Positions 55,208 through 64,000 of a stretch of 64,000 bases of DNA are shown one piece after another. The stretch lies in the NCBI RefSeq assembly GCF_026168515.1, contig NZ_CP093443.1, positions 1,116,001 through 1,180,000 of the forward strand, given 5' to 3'. The stretch is from Brevibacterium spongiae (GTDB lineage Bacteria; Actinomycetota; Actinomycetes; Actinomycetales; Brevibacteriaceae). Under the pieces are notes generated by a model, which was not told the origin of the DNA, searched no databases, and saw only the letters and a list, made by a program, of their open reading frames with translations. A program made the translations under genes and the position numbers. Positions within the stretch are counted from its first letter, which is position 1. Every line of letters begins with the position of its first letter.

Positions 55208-56821
55208 ATGAGAGCAGTGGGAACTGCGGTCAGTCCGGCAGCGGGGCAGGTCAATGCCGACGCCCACGCCGAACTCATCGCTGAACTCCGTGAGCGCGTC
55301 CGGACCACCGCCCGAGGCGGATCGGAGAAATCCCGGCAGCGTCACATCGATCGAGGCAAACTGCTGCCGCGCGACCGCGTCGAGCACCTGCTCGACCCCG
55401 GCACACCTTTCCTCGAGCTCTCGCCGCTAGCCGCGAACGGCATGTACGACGATGCGAGCCCGGGCGCGGGAATCATCACCGGCATCGGTCGAGTGGCAGG
55501 TCGCGAATGCGTGATCGTCGCCAACGACGCCACCGTCAAGGGCGGCACCTACTACCCGGTGACGGTGAAGAAGCACCTGCGGGCTCAGGAAGTCGCCAAG
55601 GACAACAACCTGCCCTGCATCTACCTCGTCGACTCGGGCGGTGCGAACCTGCCGAACCAGGACGACGTGTTCCCCGACCGCGAGCACTTCGGCCGCATCT
55701 TCTACAACCAGGCGACGCTCTCGGCCGCGGGCATCCCGCAGCTGGCCGCCGTCCTGGGATCCTGCACCGCAGGCGGTGCCTACGTGCCCGCCATGGCCGA
55801 TGAATCGATCATCGTCTCCGAACAGGGCACGATCTTCCTCGGCGGCCCACCCCTGGTCAAGGCCGCCACAGGCGAGGAAGTCACTGCCGAAGAACTCGGC
55901 GGAGGAGCCCTGCACTCCCGTGTCTCGGGTGTGACCGACCATCTCGCGGCCAATGACCCTCACGCCCTGGAGATCATGCGCGACATCGTCTCGACGCTCG
56001 GCCCCAAAGCGCAGCCGAACTGGGACGTCACCGAACCGCGCGAGCCTGCTCACTCTCCTGAAGAACTGACCTCGGTCGTGCCTGTCGATTCGCGCACACC
56101 GTACGACGTTCACGAAGTCATCGCCCGCCTCGTCGACGGCTCCGAGTTCCACGAGTTCAAGGCCGAATACGGCACGAGCCTCGTCACCGGCTTCGCCCAT
56201 CTCGACGGCCACCCGGTGGGTATCGTCGCGAACAACGGCATCCTCTTCGGCGAATCCGCACAGAAGGGCGCCCACTTCATCGAACTCTGCGATCAGCGCA
56301 GCGTGCCGCTGATCTTCCTGCAGAACATCTCCGGCTTCATGGTCGGCCGCGACTACGAAGCCGGCGGCATCGCCAAGCACGGAGCGAAGATGGTCAACGC
56401 CGTCGCCACAGCCCGCGTCCCGAAGTTCACCGTCGTCATCGGCGGCTCCTTCGGCGCCGGCAACTACTCGATGTGCGGCCGCGCCTACTCTCCGCGCTTC
56501 CTGTGGATGTGGCCCAACGCCCGCATCTCCGTGATGGGCGGCGAGCAGGCCGCCAGCGTGCTCTCCACTGTCAAGCGCGACCAGATCGAAGGCCGCGGAG
56601 AAGAGTGGAGCGCCGAGGATGAAGACACCTTCAAGCAGCCCATCCGCGACCAGTACGAAGCCCAAGGCAATCCGTACTACTCGACGGCACGCCTGTGGGA
56701 CGACGGCATCATCGAACCCGGTGACACCCGTCAGGTCCTGGCGCTGGCCCTCGAACTCGCCCGCTTCGGACCGATGGAACGCCCGCTGAACGCCAGCGGC
56801 TACGGCGTCTTCAGAATGTGA
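55208..56821 (+). CDS. acyl-CoA carboxylase carboxyltransferase (methylcrotonyl-CoA carboxylase beta type)
   Basis: This 537-residue carboxyltransferase transfers carboxyl from biotin to an acyl-CoA. The segment [27 protein letters not shown] is characteristic of methylcrotonyl- and geranyl-CoA carboxylase beta subunits rather than propionyl-CoA ones. Other motifs are [60 protein letters not shown] and [20 protein letters not shown]. It is the first gene of the TetR-controlled operon and overlaps the next gene as GTGA. A role in leucine breakdown (LiuB) is the best guess. Confidence 0.92.
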   Translation: MRAVGTAVSPAAGQVNADAHAELIAELRERVRTTARGGSEKSRQRHIDRGKLLPRDRVEHLLDPGTPFLELSPLAANGMYDDASPGAGIITGIGRVAGRECVIVANDATVKGGTYYPVTVKKHLRAQEVAKDNNLPCIYLVDSGGANLPNQDDVFPDREHFGRIFYNQATLSAAGIPQLAAVLGSCTAGGAYVPAMADESIIVSEQGTIFLGGPPLVKAATGEEVTAEELGGGALHSRVSGVTDHLAANDPHALEIMRDIVSTLGPKAQPNWDVTEPREPAHSPEELTSVVPVDSRTPYDVHEVIARLVDGSEFHEFKAEYGTSLVTGFAHLDGHPVGIVANNGILFGESAQKGAHFIELCDQRSVPLIFLQNISGFMVGRDYEAGGIAKHGAKMVNAVATARVPKFTVVIGGSFGAGNYSMCGRAYSPRFLWMWPNARISVMGGEQAASVLSTVKRDQIEGRGEEWSAEDEDTFKQPIRDQYEAQGNPYYSTARLWDDGIIEPGDTRQVLALALELARFGPMERPLNASGYGVFRM

Positions 56822-58863
56822 GCCCCTCTATGTCGACCCCTTCTATGTTCACCACAGTCCTCATCGCCAACCGCGGCGAGATCGCCCTGCGCGTCATCCG
56901 CACCTGCCGCCGCCTGGGCATCCGCACCGTCGCCGTCTACTCGGACGCCGACGCCCACGCCGCCCACGTCAAGGCCGCCGACACCGCCGTCCACCTCGGC
57001 CCGGCCGCCGCCTCCGAGTCCTACCTGCGCATCGACAAGGTCATCGCCGCCGCTCAGGCCACCGGCGCGCAGGCCATCCATCCCGGCTACGGGTTCCTGT
57101 CCGAGAACGCCGAATTCTCCGCCGCCTGCGAATCCGCCGGAATCGTCTTCCTCGGTCCCGGCGCCGAGGCGATCCGGACCATGGGCGACAAGATCACCGC
57201 GAAGCAGGCCGTATCCTCCCGCGGCGTCCCGCTCGTGCCCGGCACGAAGGACGCCGCCATGAGCGACGAGGCCCTCATCGCCGCCTCGTCCGACATCGGC
57301 TTCCCCGTGCTCATCAAGCCCTCCGCCGGTGGCGGCGGCAAGGGCATGCACGCGGTGTTCGAGGCCGAGAAGCTGCCCGAGGCGCTGAAGACCGCTCGCC
57401 GTGAAGCTGCGAGCTCCTTCGGCGATGACACCCTGTTCCTCGAACGCCTCGTCGCCACCCCACGCCACATCGAAGTCCAGATCATGGCCGATTCGCACGG
57501 CAACGTCATCCACCTCGGCGAACGCGAATGCTCCCTGCAGCGCCGCCACCAGAAGGTCATCGAGGAGGCGCCGTCGGCACTGCTCGACGAAGCGACCCGC
57601 GCCCGGATCGGCCAGGCCGCCTGCGAGACCGCGAAGTCCGTCGGCTACGTCGGCGCCGGCACCGTCGAATTCATCGTCGGAGCCGACCGACCCGACGAGT
57701 TCTTCTTCATGGAGATGAACACCCGACTCCAGGTCGAGCACCCCGTCACCGAGGAGGTCACCGGAGTCGACCTCGTCGAACTCCAGCTGCTCGTCGGCAC
57801 CGGGGCACCGCTGCCGCTGACCCAGGACGACATCACGATGACCGGGCACTCGATCGAGGCCCGCATCTACGCCGAGGATCCCTCGCGAGGATTCCTGCCC
57901 ACCGGTGGTCGCGCCCTCGACGTCGTCTTCCCCGCAGGGGAGGGCATCCGCGTCGACGCCGGACTCGACGCCGGGCAGACCATCGTCTCGGACTACGACC
58001 CGATGATCGCCAAGCTCATCGTCCGCGCCGACGACCGCGCTCAGGCCATCGCCCGCCTCGATTCCGCGCTCGCCGCCGCGGCGGTGCCGGGGATCGTGAC
58101 GAACATCGACTTCCTGCGCACGCTGCTCGCCCTGCCCGAGGTGGTCGCCGGTAACCTCGACACCTCACTCATCGACAACCTCAGCGAGGAGCAGCTGGCG
58201 CACACCGCCGGTGAGACCCACGCGCAGCTGGCGGCAGCCGCCGTCACCGTCACCGGGGGAGCGGCCGGAACGAGTCTCACCGGGCCGATCACGGCAACTG
58301 AGCTCTCAGCGAACCGGCCGGCCGCCTCAGCGTGGGCAGGTCCGAGTGCCTGGCGGACCTCACGGCCGGACTTCCGTCCCACGCTCGCCCTGGCGACCGG
58401 GGGCAAGACGCTTGAAGTCGACGCCCGCGCAGCGGCCGTCGAGGTCGACGCCGACGGTGTCTGGCACGTCGAACTCGACGGCATCCAGCACACCGGACGG
58501 ATCTTCTCCGATGCCCGCGACCGCACCATCTGGGTGAGCAGCGCCGAAGGGATCCACGTCTTCAGCCGACCGCTGGCAGACTCGTCGCTGACTCCGGGAC
58601 TCGAAGGCGCAGAGGTGCTCGCCCCGATGCCCGGCTCCGTCGTCGATATCAAGGTCGAGACCGGGGACGCAGTGGAACAGGGAGATCCGATCGTCGTCAT
58701 CGAGGCGATGAAGATGGAGCACGTGCTCACGGCACCCGCCGCAGGCATCGTCTCCGTCACCGCCGTCGAAGGCGCCCAGGTCGGACTCGACGAAGTGCTG
58801 GCCACCGTCGTCGACGAGGACACCGCAGAAGAGGCAGGCATCGGCGAAACCGCCGCCGAATGA
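56818..58863 (+). CDS. acyl-CoA carboxylase alpha subunit (biotin carboxylase + biotin carrier)
   Basis: This 681-residue protein carboxylates its own biotin with bicarbonate and ATP. The biotin carboxylase domain opens [25 protein letters not shown]. It has the Gly-rich ATP loop [15 protein letters not shown] near residue 170 and the [22 protein letters not shown] and [19 protein letters not shown] motifs. The biotinyl lysine is K632 in the C-terminal carrier motif [14 protein letters not shown]. The GTG at 56818 overlaps the preceding stop; ATG codons at 56830 and 56845 are alternatives. It pairs with the carboxyltransferase upstream. Confidence 0.95.
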   Translation: MSPSMSTPSMFTTVLIANRGEIALRVIRTCRRLGIRTVAVYSDADAHAAHVKAADTAVHLGPAAASESYLRIDKVIAAAQATGAQAIHPGYGFLSENAEFSAACESAGIVFLGPGAEAIRTMGDKITAKQAVSSRGVPLVPGTKDAAMSDEALIAASSDIGFPVLIKPSAGGGGKGMHAVFEAEKLPEALKTARREAASSFGDDTLFLERLVATPRHIEVQIMADSHGNVIHLGERECSLQRRHQKVIEEAPSALLDEATRARIGQAACETAKSVGYVGAGTVEFIVGADRPDEFFFMEMNTRLQVEHPVTEEVTGVDLVELQLLVGTGAPLPLTQDDITMTGHSIEARIYAEDPSRGFLPTGGRALDVVFPAGEGIRVDAGLDAGQTIVSDYDPMIAKLIVRADDRAQAIARLDSALAAAAVPGIVTNIDFLRTLLALPEVVAGNLDTSLIDNLSEEQLAHTAGETHAQLAAAAVTVTGGAAGTSLTGPITATELSANRPAASAWAGPSAWRTSRPDFRPTLALATGGKTLEVDARAAAVEVDADGVWHVELDGIQHTGRIFSDARDRTIWVSSAEGIHVFSRPLADSSLTPGLEGAEVLAPMPGSVVDIKVETGDAVEQGDPIVVIEAMKMEHVLTAPAAGIVSVTAVEGAQVGLDEVLATVVDEDTAEEAGIGETAAE

Positions 58864-58910
58864 TCACCAGTCAGCTCAACCACAACCACGCCACAAGCGG
58901 GGAGGAAACA

Positions 58911-60083
58911 ATGGAAACCTTTGTTCCGGGCATGCTGCCCGAAGAATACGAAGACCTGCGGGCCGGCGTCGCGAAGTTCGCCGACGAAGAGGTCGCACCC
59001 GTCTCGGCCGAACTCGACGCCAAGCACGAGTTCCCCTACGACCTCGTCGCGAAGATGGGGCAGATGGGCCTGTTCGGTCTGCCCTTCGACGAAGAGTACG
59101 GCGGAATGGGCGGGGACTACTTCGCCCTGTGCCTGGCCATCGAGGAACTCGGCCGGGTCAACCAGTCCCTGGCCATCACCCTCGAAGCCGGTGTCTCGCT
59201 CGGCGCGATGCCGATCTACCGCTTCGGCACCGAGGAGCAGAAGAAGGAATGGCTGCCCAAGCTCACCGACGCCTCGGGCCTGGCCGCCTTCGGTCTGACC
59301 GAACCCGAAGCCGGATCCGATGCCGGCGGCACCCGGACCAAGGCCACGTTGGAGGGCGGCACCTGGACCATCAATGGCAGCAAGTGCTTCATCACGAACT
59401 CCGGCACCGACATCACCCGCCTCGTCACCGCCACCGCCGTGACCGGGACCCGGACGTCGAAGTCGGGACGCGAAGTCCCGGAGATCTCGACGATCATGAT
59501 CCCCACCGGCACACCGGGCTTCACCGCCGAACCGGCCTATGACAAGGTCGGCTGGAACTCCTCGGACACGCACCCGCTGACCTTCGACAATGTGCAGGTG
59601 CCCGAAGAGAACCTGCTCGGCGAACGCGGACGCGGCTACGCGAACTTCCTGCGCATCCTCGACGAAGGCCGCATCGCCGTGGGCGCACTGTCCGTCGGCG
59701 CCGCACAGGGATGCGTCGACGAATCCGTGAAGTATGCGAAGGAACGCCAGGCCTTCGGCAAGCCGATCGCCGACTTCCAGGGCATCTCCTTCAAGATCGC
59801 CCGCATGGAGGCCCGCGTCGTCGCCGCCCGTTCGGCCTACTACCTCGCGGCCTCCCGGATGCTCGCCGGCCTGCCGTTCAAGAAGGAAGCGGCCATCGCG
59901 AAGATGATCGCCGGCGAGGCGGCCATGGACAACGCCCGCGACGCCACACAGATCCACGGCGGCTACGGCTTCATGAACGAATACCTCGTGGCCCGGCACT
60001 ACCGCGACTCGAAGATCCTCGAGGTCGGCGAAGGCACCACCGAGGTCCAGCTCATGCTCATCGCCCGCGAACTCGGACTCTGA
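58911..60083 (+). CDS. acyl-CoA dehydrogenase
   Basis: I choose the ATG at 58911 because GGGGAGGAAAC stands just before it; an in-frame ATG at 58860 overlaps the previous stop but lacks a site. The 390-residue flavoprotein shows GLTEPEAGSDAGGTRTKA, DKVGWNSSDTHPLTFDNVQVP and AFGKPIADFQGISFKIARM. The end ATQIHGGYGFMNEYLVARHYRDSKI carries a Glu at the usual general acyl-CoA dehydrogenase position. Isovaleryl-CoA dehydrogenases place their catalytic Glu elsewhere, so the substrate may be a different branched or short acyl-CoA. It closes the carboxylase operon. Confidence 0.93.
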   Translation: METFVPGMLPEEYEDLRAGVAKFADEEVAPVSAELDAKHEFPYDLVAKMGQMGLFGLPFDEEYGGMGGDYFALCLAIEELGRVNQSLAITLEAGVSLGAMPIYRFGTEEQKKEWLPKLTDASGLAAFGLTEPEAGSDAGGTRTKATLEGGTWTINGSKCFITNSGTDITRLVTATAVTGTRTSKSGREVPEISTIMIPTGTPGFTAEPAYDKVGWNSSDTHPLTFDNVQVPEENLLGERGRGYANFLRILDEGRIAVGALSVGAAQGCVDESVKYAKERQAFGKPIADFQGISFKIARMEARVVAARSAYYLAASRMLAGLPFKKEAAIAKMIAGEAAMDNARDATQIHGGYGFMNEYLVARHYRDSKILEVGEGTTEVQLMLIARELGL

Positions 60084-60151
60084 GCATCGGGTTCGCGAGT
60101 TGAGACTCAGTGTCGCACGCTGAGTCGGTTCGGGTTCGGACCCGAATCCCG

Positions 60152-60205
60152 CCCGCCGAGGCGGCCCTGCACTTCCGCACGGAAGCGCAGGGACGCCTCG
60201 GCGGG
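60152..60205 (+). terminator. terminator of the carboxylase operon
   Basis: CCCGCCGAGGC (60152-60162) pairs with GCCTCGGCGGG (60195-60205). An inner stem CCCTGCACTTCC / GGAAGCGCAGGG encloses a four-base loop. A separate small hairpin lies just before it (60129-60146). The left outer arm contains a copy of the skewed 9-mer. Confidence 0.7.
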
Positions 60206-60284
60206 GTCGTTCATGGGGCGGTCGAACCGGGGCGGAGGGAACGGCCGCGATCGCCACGACGGGGCGTCCGGGCAGGTGAGCCGA

Positions 60285-60290
60285 TAAGGT
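60285..60290 (+). promoter_or_regulatory. -10 element TAAGGT before the cardiolipin synthase-like gene
   Basis: TAAGGT would start transcription near 60297, giving a leader of about 50 bases before the ATG at 60349. Confidence 0.4.
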
Positions 60291-60348
60291 GGGACGACAG
60301 ACTCAGCGGATGCCGCTGAGGCAATCGGACCGAACGGAAGCGGGGGAT

Positions 60349-61839
60349 ATGCTGCCGGATCTCAATTTCGGCCTGGGCACGTTGCCCACCGTGCTGTCCG
60401 TGAGCTGGATCGTGCTCGAATACATCGCAAAGATCATTGCGATCGGCGTGGTGCCCGAGAACCGTCGGCCCTCCTCGTCATCGGCGTGGCTGCTGCTCAT
60501 TCTGTTCGTGCCGATCGTCGGCATTCCGCTCTTCCTCATGCTCGGCAGCCCGTACATCAATCAGCGTCGAGCACGCATTCAGGCCGAGGCGAACGAACTC
60601 ATGCACGAGGGAGCCGATGACCTACCCGACGTGCCGCCGTCGCTCGTCGCCCCCAGGGAATTCGTCTCGGTGGCTCAGCTCGGGCGGGCGCTCACGGCGC
60701 TGCCGATGGTCACCGGCGACAGCCACGGGGTGATCTCGGACTACGAAGCCTCAATCGCGCGCATGGCCGAGCTCGTCGGCGGCGCGCGAGAGTACGTCCA
60801 CGTCGAGATCTACATCATGGCCTGGGACCAGACGACCGATGTCTTCTTCGCGGCCCTCGAGCGGGCGAGTGCGCGCGGAGTCCAGGTCAAGGTGCTCTTC
60901 GACCACCTCGGGTCACGGAAGTACCCGGGATTCCACCGTCTGGGCAAGCGCCTGTCCGCGGTCGGCATCGACTGGCATCTCATGCTTCCGTTCATTCCGT
61001 GGCGGGGCAAGGCCCGGCGCATCGACCTGCGCAATCACCGCAAGCTCATCGTCGTCGACGGCAAGCGCGCGATGATGGGCTCGCAGAACATGATCGACTC
61101 GACCTACCTGCAGAAGAAGAACGAGCGCATCGGCCGCCACTGGCACGACATCATGGTCGAGCTCTCCGGCCCCATCGTCGCCGGTCTCGAAGCCGTCTTC
61201 GCCACCGACTGGTACACCGAATGCGGGGAATCGCTGGGCATCAGACCCTATGAAGGGGACGAGGTCGAACCGACGGTGGGCGGGGCGACGAGCGCTATGC
61301 AGCTCATCCCATCGGGTCCCGGCTTCACCACCGAACCGAACCTCAAGGTGTTCACCTCGATGATGTACCTCGCGCAGGAGCGCCTGGCCATCGTCAGCCC
61401 CTACTTCGTTCCGGATGAGTCGCTGCTGGCCGCGGTCGGCACCGCTGCCAGACGCGGTGTCGCTGTCGAACTCTACGTCAGCGAACAGGCCGACCAGTAC
61501 ATGGTCGACAGGGCACAATCGTCCTACTATCGGTCGCTGCTCGAGGCCGGAGTGCGGATCTTCCTGTTCCCGAAACCCGCTGTGCTGCACACGAAGTGCT
61601 TCATCGTCGACGACATCTACGCGGTGATGGGCTCGTCGAACATGGACATGCGCTCCTTCGGCCTCAACTACGAGATCAGCCTGCTGGCCACCGGCGGCGA
61701 CCTGGTCGACGACATCATCGACGTCGTCGCGGACTACAAGGACACCAGCCGGGAGCTGACCTTGGAGGAATGGGAGAAGCGGCCGTGGAGTCGCCGGTAC
61801 ATGGAATCCGCCATGAGGCTGACCTCCGCGCTGCAGTGA
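60349..61839 (+). CDS. cls: cardiolipin synthase-like phospholipase D protein
   Basis: I start at the ATG at 60349 after a GGGGGA run, giving 496 residues. Two N-terminal spans (LSVSWIVLEYIAKIIAIGVV and WLLLILFVPIVGIPLFLML) anchor it in the membrane. Two HKD motifs are present: LRNHRKLIVVDGKRAMMGSQN near residue 230 and LHTKCFIVDDIYAVMGSSNMD near residue 414. This is the layout of ClsA-type enzymes that make cardiolipin from two phosphatidylglycerols. Actinobacteria often make cardiolipin with a CDP-alcohol transferase instead, so another PLD reaction is possible. Confidence 0.9.
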   Translation: MLPDLNFGLGTLPTVLSVSWIVLEYIAKIIAIGVVPENRRPSSSSAWLLLILFVPIVGIPLFLMLGSPYINQRRARIQAEANELMHEGADDLPDVPPSLVAPREFVSVAQLGRALTALPMVTGDSHGVISDYEASIARMAELVGGAREYVHVEIYIMAWDQTTDVFFAALERASARGVQVKVLFDHLGSRKYPGFHRLGKRLSAVGIDWHLMLPFIPWRGKARRIDLRNHRKLIVVDGKRAMMGSQNMIDSTYLQKKNERIGRHWHDIMVELSGPIVAGLEAVFATDWYTECGESLGIRPYEGDEVEPTVGGATSAMQLIPSGPGFTTEPNLKVFTSMMYLAQERLAIVSPYFVPDESLLAAVGTAARRGVAVELYVSEQADQYMVDRAQSSYYRSLLEAGVRIFLFPKPAVLHTKCFIVDDIYAVMGSSNMDMRSFGLNYEISLLATGGDLVDDIIDVVADYKDTSRELTLEEWEKRPWSRRYMESAMRLTSALQ

Positions 61840-61948
61840 CGGGGCGGTGGCGAGTGCCTCCAGTGGGGCGATTTCCGGCTCGGTGGTCGAGCGGGTGAGT
61901 GGGCGGCACTTCGCGGGGCGAACTTGTGGTCGCAATCGGATGCTTTGG

Positions 61949-62015
61949 CCAAAACGTAGGTCGCTATCGGATAATTTCCGCGCTCAGAAGTATCCGATAG
62001 CGCCCTACATTTTGG
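61949..62015. repeat. imperfect inverted repeat between convergent genes
   Basis: The 25-base arms 61949-61973 (CCAAAACGTAGGTCGCTATCGG...) and 61991-62015 (...CCGATAGCGCCCTACATTTTGG) are reverse complements at all but about two positions, with a 17-base loop. Part of the left arm (GTAGGTCGCTATCGGAT) is echoed just upstream as GTGGTCGCAATCGGAT (61926-61941). It may be a bidirectional terminator or a dispersed repeat. Confidence 0.7.
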
Positions 62016-62031
62016 GCGCAGCGCGTTGCCG

Positions 62032-62853
62032 TCAGGCGGAGCCTGTGGGGTCGGGGCCGAGTTCCCCGCGGGCCTCCAGCGGCACATCGAGCAGGTTGTG
62101 GACTCCGTCAACGATCTCGTTCGGGCGGAACGGGAAGCGGCGGACATCCTCGGCGCTGGAGATTCCGGAGAGCACGAGCACTGTGTGCATGCCTGCTTCC
62201 ATTCCCGCGATGATGTCGGTGTCCATGCGGTCGCCGATCATCGCGGTGCTCATCGAGTGTGCGCCGATCTTGTTCAGGGCCGAGCGGAACATCATCGGGT
62301 TCGGTTTGCCGACGACGTAGGGTTCGCGGTTCGTCGCCTTCGTGATGAGCGCGGCGATCGCTCCGGTGGCCGGCAGGACTCCCTCGGGGCTGGGGCCGGT
62401 GGCGTCAGGGTTCGTGACGATGAAGCGGGAGCCGGCGTCGATGAGGCGGATCGCCTTCGTGATCGCCTCGAAGGAGTACGAATGGGTCTCGCCGACGACG
62501 ACGAAGTCCGGGTCCTTCTCCGTCATGACGAATCCGGTTTCGTGGATGGCGGTGGTCAGCCCCGCTTCGCCGACGACGTAGGCGGTGCCGTGCTCGACCT
62601 GATTGGCGAGGAAGTCGGCCGTGGCCATCGCCGAGGTCCAGATGTTCTCCTCGGGGACATCGAGGCCGTTCGAGCGCAGTCGCGCCGAGAGATCGCGGGC
62701 GGTGTAGATCGAATTGTTCGTGAGCACGAGGTAGGGGATATCGGCCTGCCGCCATTGCGCGAGCAGCTCGGCCGCACCGGGCAGGGGATTGTTCTCCTTG
62801 ACCAGGACACCGTCCATATCGGTCAACCAGCATTCGATCGAATCGCGATCCAT
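62032..62853 (-). CDS. nagD: HAD-IIA family phosphatase (NagD-like)
   Basis: This 273-residue HAD hydrolase starts at the ATG at 62853, preceded by GAGGAGAG. Motif I is CWLTDMDGVLVKENNPLPGA, with the catalytic Asp pair at residues 12 and 14. Motif II is VLTNNSIYTARDL. The cap domain spans residues about 85-190. Motif III lysine is in VVGKPNPMMFRSAL, and motif IV is MIGDRMDTDIIAGMEAGM. The group dephosphorylates nucleotides and sugar phosphates (NagD acts on UMP/GMP). The substrate here is unknown. Confidence 0.92.
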   Translation of the reverse strand: MDRDSIECWLTDMDGVLVKENNPLPGAAELLAQWRQADIPYLVLTNNSIYTARDLSARLRSNGLDVPEENIWTSAMATADFLANQVEHGTAYVVGEAGLTTAIHETGFVMTEKDPDFVVVGETHSYSFEAITKAIRLIDAGSRFIVTNPDATGPSPEGVLPATGAIAALITKATNREPYVVGKPNPMMFRSALNKIGAHSMSTAMIGDRMDTDIIAGMEAGMHTVLVLSGISSAEDVRRFPFRPNEIVDGVHNLLDVPLEARGELGPDPTGSA

Positions 62854-62969
62854 GTCTCTCCTCGAACTCGGGGTGGGCCGAAGCGGCTGCTTCCAGCCTA
62901 GTCGGGTTCGGCAGCGAATGCGGTGAGATCTTCGACGCTGGGATGCTGGCTGCGGATGCGGGCAGACCC

Positions 62970-62997
62970 TTGACAGTGCAAGAGTGAAGGGTATTGT
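62970..62997 (+). promoter_or_regulatory. strong promoter of the ArsR-SRPBCC operon
   Basis: A perfect -35 TTGACA (62970-62975) and a -10 TATTGT (62992-62997) are 16 bases apart, the best consensus promoter in the window. AT-rich, partly palindromic DNA (ACTTAATTAAG and CTTAA) lies between the -10 and the arsR-type ATG and could be the repressor's own operator. Confidence 0.75.
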
Positions 62998-63026
62998 AGT
63001 AAACACTTAATTAAGGAGATGCTTAA

Positions 63027-63359
63027 ATGAGTATGGATCTCGTCTTCGCGGCGCTCGCCGACCCGACCAGGCGTGCGATCATCGATCGACTCCGCGAAGG
63101 CGAAATGAGTTCGGGTGATCTGGCTGAGCCCCTCCCGGTCAGCCGGTCTGCAGTCTCCCAGCACCTCAAAGTGTTGGAGACCGCGGGACTCATCACCCGA
63201 TCGAAATCCGCACAGAAGCGCATCGTCGCGCTCAACGCCGACGCCCTCACCGAGGCGGCCGACTGGCTGCAATCGGCCCACGACGAATGGCAGCGACGCT
63301 TCGACAACCTTGACCGCATCCTCGCCGAGGAGGTGCCCACCGATCCGCCACAGCCTTGA
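63027..63359 (+). CDS. ArsR family winged-helix regulator
   Basis: This 110-residue repressor consists of the winged helix alone: VFAALADPTRRAIIDRLREGEMSSGDLAEPLPVSRSAVSQHLKVLETAGLI. It has no metal-binding cysteines or histidine clusters, so it is of the non-metal subgroup usually paired with SRPBCC proteins. The ATG is preceded by AAGGAGATGC. It probably represses itself and the next gene from the strong promoter at 62970. The signal it senses is unknown. Confidence 0.92.
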   Translation: MSMDLVFAALADPTRRAIIDRLREGEMSSGDLAEPLPVSRSAVSQHLKVLETAGLITRSKSAQKRIVALNADALTEAADWLQSAHDEWQRRFDNLDRILAEEVPTDPPQP

Positions 63360-63423
63360 CCCTTGCGCCGCGGGCCTGACGCCCGCAGACGCCCACCATC
63401 GATGACCGCAATCGCCGCGTCAT

Positions 63424-63457
63424 CATGAATGACTCAACGACATGAACGACTCAACGA
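63424..63457. repeat. 17-bp direct duplication before the SRPBCC gene
   Basis: CATGAATGACTCAACGA (63424-63440) is immediately followed by CATGAACGACTCAACGA (63441-63457), differing at one base. Each copy contains an ATG; the second is in frame with the SRPBCC gene. Confidence 0.85.
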
Positions 63458-63468
63458 GGAGAACCGCC

Positions 63469-63975
63469 ATGAACACCGACAACACCTCCACAGGCACCGA
63501 TCTGACTGACCAGGACGCGACAGGCCAGCCCGGATTCACCATCGTCCGCGAGTTCGCAGCACCCCGTTCCCGGGTGTGGGAGGCCTGGACGAATCCCGAC
63601 ACCATGGCCCGCTGGTTCCACCCGGAAACGCTGGTCACTCCGCGCGAATCAGTGACCGTGGACCTGCGCGTCGGCGGCGAATACACCTACACCATGCGCA
63701 TTCCCGATACCGGCCAAGAATTCCCGACTGCCGGCCGCTACCTGCACATCGACGAACCTGTCCGCCTCGACTTCACCTGGGGGAGTCCCGGTCAGGTCGA
63801 CGATGCCCCGACAGTGAGCATCGAACTCGACGAGGTCGGCACGGCCTCCACTCGCATGACCTTCACCCTCACCGGTCTGCCGAACGACTCCGGCGAAGAT
63901 GCGAGTGCCTATGACGGCTGGTCCTCGGCGTTCAATGAACTCGACACCGAAATCAGCTCAGACCCACGGGATTGA
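63469..63975 (+). CDS. SRPBCC / AHSA1 domain protein
   Basis: I start at the ATG at 63469 (MNTDNTSTGTDL), preceded by GAGGAG, giving 168 residues; an in-frame ATG at 63442 lies in a duplicated leader. The helix-grip fold is shown by FTIVREFAAPRSRVWEAWTNPDTMARWFHPE and later VDLRVGGEYTYTMRIPDTG and GRYLHIDEPVRLDFTWG. AHSA1-type proteins bind small hydrophobic ligands or, in eukaryotes, Hsp90. Pairs of ArsR and SRPBCC genes are widespread; the regulator likely responds to the ligand handled by this protein. The gene ends 25 bases before the window does. Confidence 0.9.
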   Translation: MNTDNTSTGTDLTDQDATGQPGFTIVREFAAPRSRVWEAWTNPDTMARWFHPETLVTPRESVTVDLRVGGEYTYTMRIPDTGQEFPTAGRYLHIDEPVRLDFTWGSPGQVDDAPTVSIELDEVGTASTRMTFTLTGLPNDSGEDASAYDGWSSAFNELDTEISSDPRD

Positions 63976-64000
63976 CGCCCGGGGCCGACTACCGGCTGTC

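Overview
The window is about 64 kb of GC-rich DNA (roughly two thirds G+C by eye) from an actinobacterium, most likely a Brevibacterium or a close relative. That genus call is inference from protein character and gene order, not from a database search. Gene order in two blocks matches what is known of actinobacterial chromosomes: RidA / metallo-beta-lactamase / CRP / endonuclease III / CoA-type NUDIX, and Ssd / TadA-B-C / small pilins / MrfA-type helicase / topA / tmk / holB. Most of the window is therefore ordinary core chromosome, densely packed, with many 1-4 base start/stop overlaps and GTG starts.

Layout: (1) 1-2.6 kb, minus strand: a partial DUF4178 membrane protein, a double-GNAT acetyltransferase whose tail is made of 15-bp repeats, and a DUF1707 protein coupled to a small membrane protein. 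(2) 2.7-9.6 kb: dnaX-recR, then lysC-asd. (3) 9.7-12.6 kb: zinc ABC transporter. (4) 12.7-16.5 kb: metallophosphoesterase, class A penicillin-binding protein, DUF4177. (5) 16.6-21.4 kb: RidA, NUDIX-like, MBL, CRP/GlxR (opposite strand), nth, CoA-pyrophosphatase-like NUDIX. (6) 21.5-27.2 kb: holin-X/YqjE-like protein, acetyl-CoA synthetase, and a large Gly/Pro-repeat membrane protein. (7) 27.4-32.8 kb: Tad/Flp pilus locus interrupted by a GNAT gene. (8) 32.9-44.8 kb: helicase, methyltransferase, topA, lipoate-ligase-like protein, membrane-Tmk fusion, holB. (9) 44.8-49.7 kb: M20 peptidase, tRNA-Thr(CGT) with a decayed tyrosine recombinase beside it, then a short lower-GC accessory patch of unknown exported proteins. 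(10) 50-60 kb: fatty acid beta-oxidation pair fadA-fadB, a quinone-oxidoreductase-like gene, and a TetR-controlled acyl-CoA carboxylase / acyl-CoA dehydrogenase (leucine-type) operon. (11) 60.3-64 kb: cardiolipin synthase-like protein, HAD phosphatase, ArsR-SRPBCC pair.

Regulatory signals can be read in several places. At least eight genes have a TANNNT -10 hexamer 6-8 bases before the start codon, the arrangement of leaderless mRNAs. The CRP-family regulator encoded here has plausible TGTGA-N6-TCACA-type sites before fadA and acs, tying it to acetate and fatty acid metabolism. A clean 22-bp operator lies between the TetR gene and the carboxylase operon it probably controls.

The most unusual signals are a strongly over-represented and strand-skewed 9-mer (CCGAGGCGG), a 60-bp perfect palindrome, the tRNA-Thr-linked accessory patch, a delta-prime clamp-loader subunit without its zinc cysteines, and a hairpin that would mask a ribosome binding site. 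I found no CRISPR array, no rRNA, no intact mobile element and no recognisable defence or biosynthetic system.
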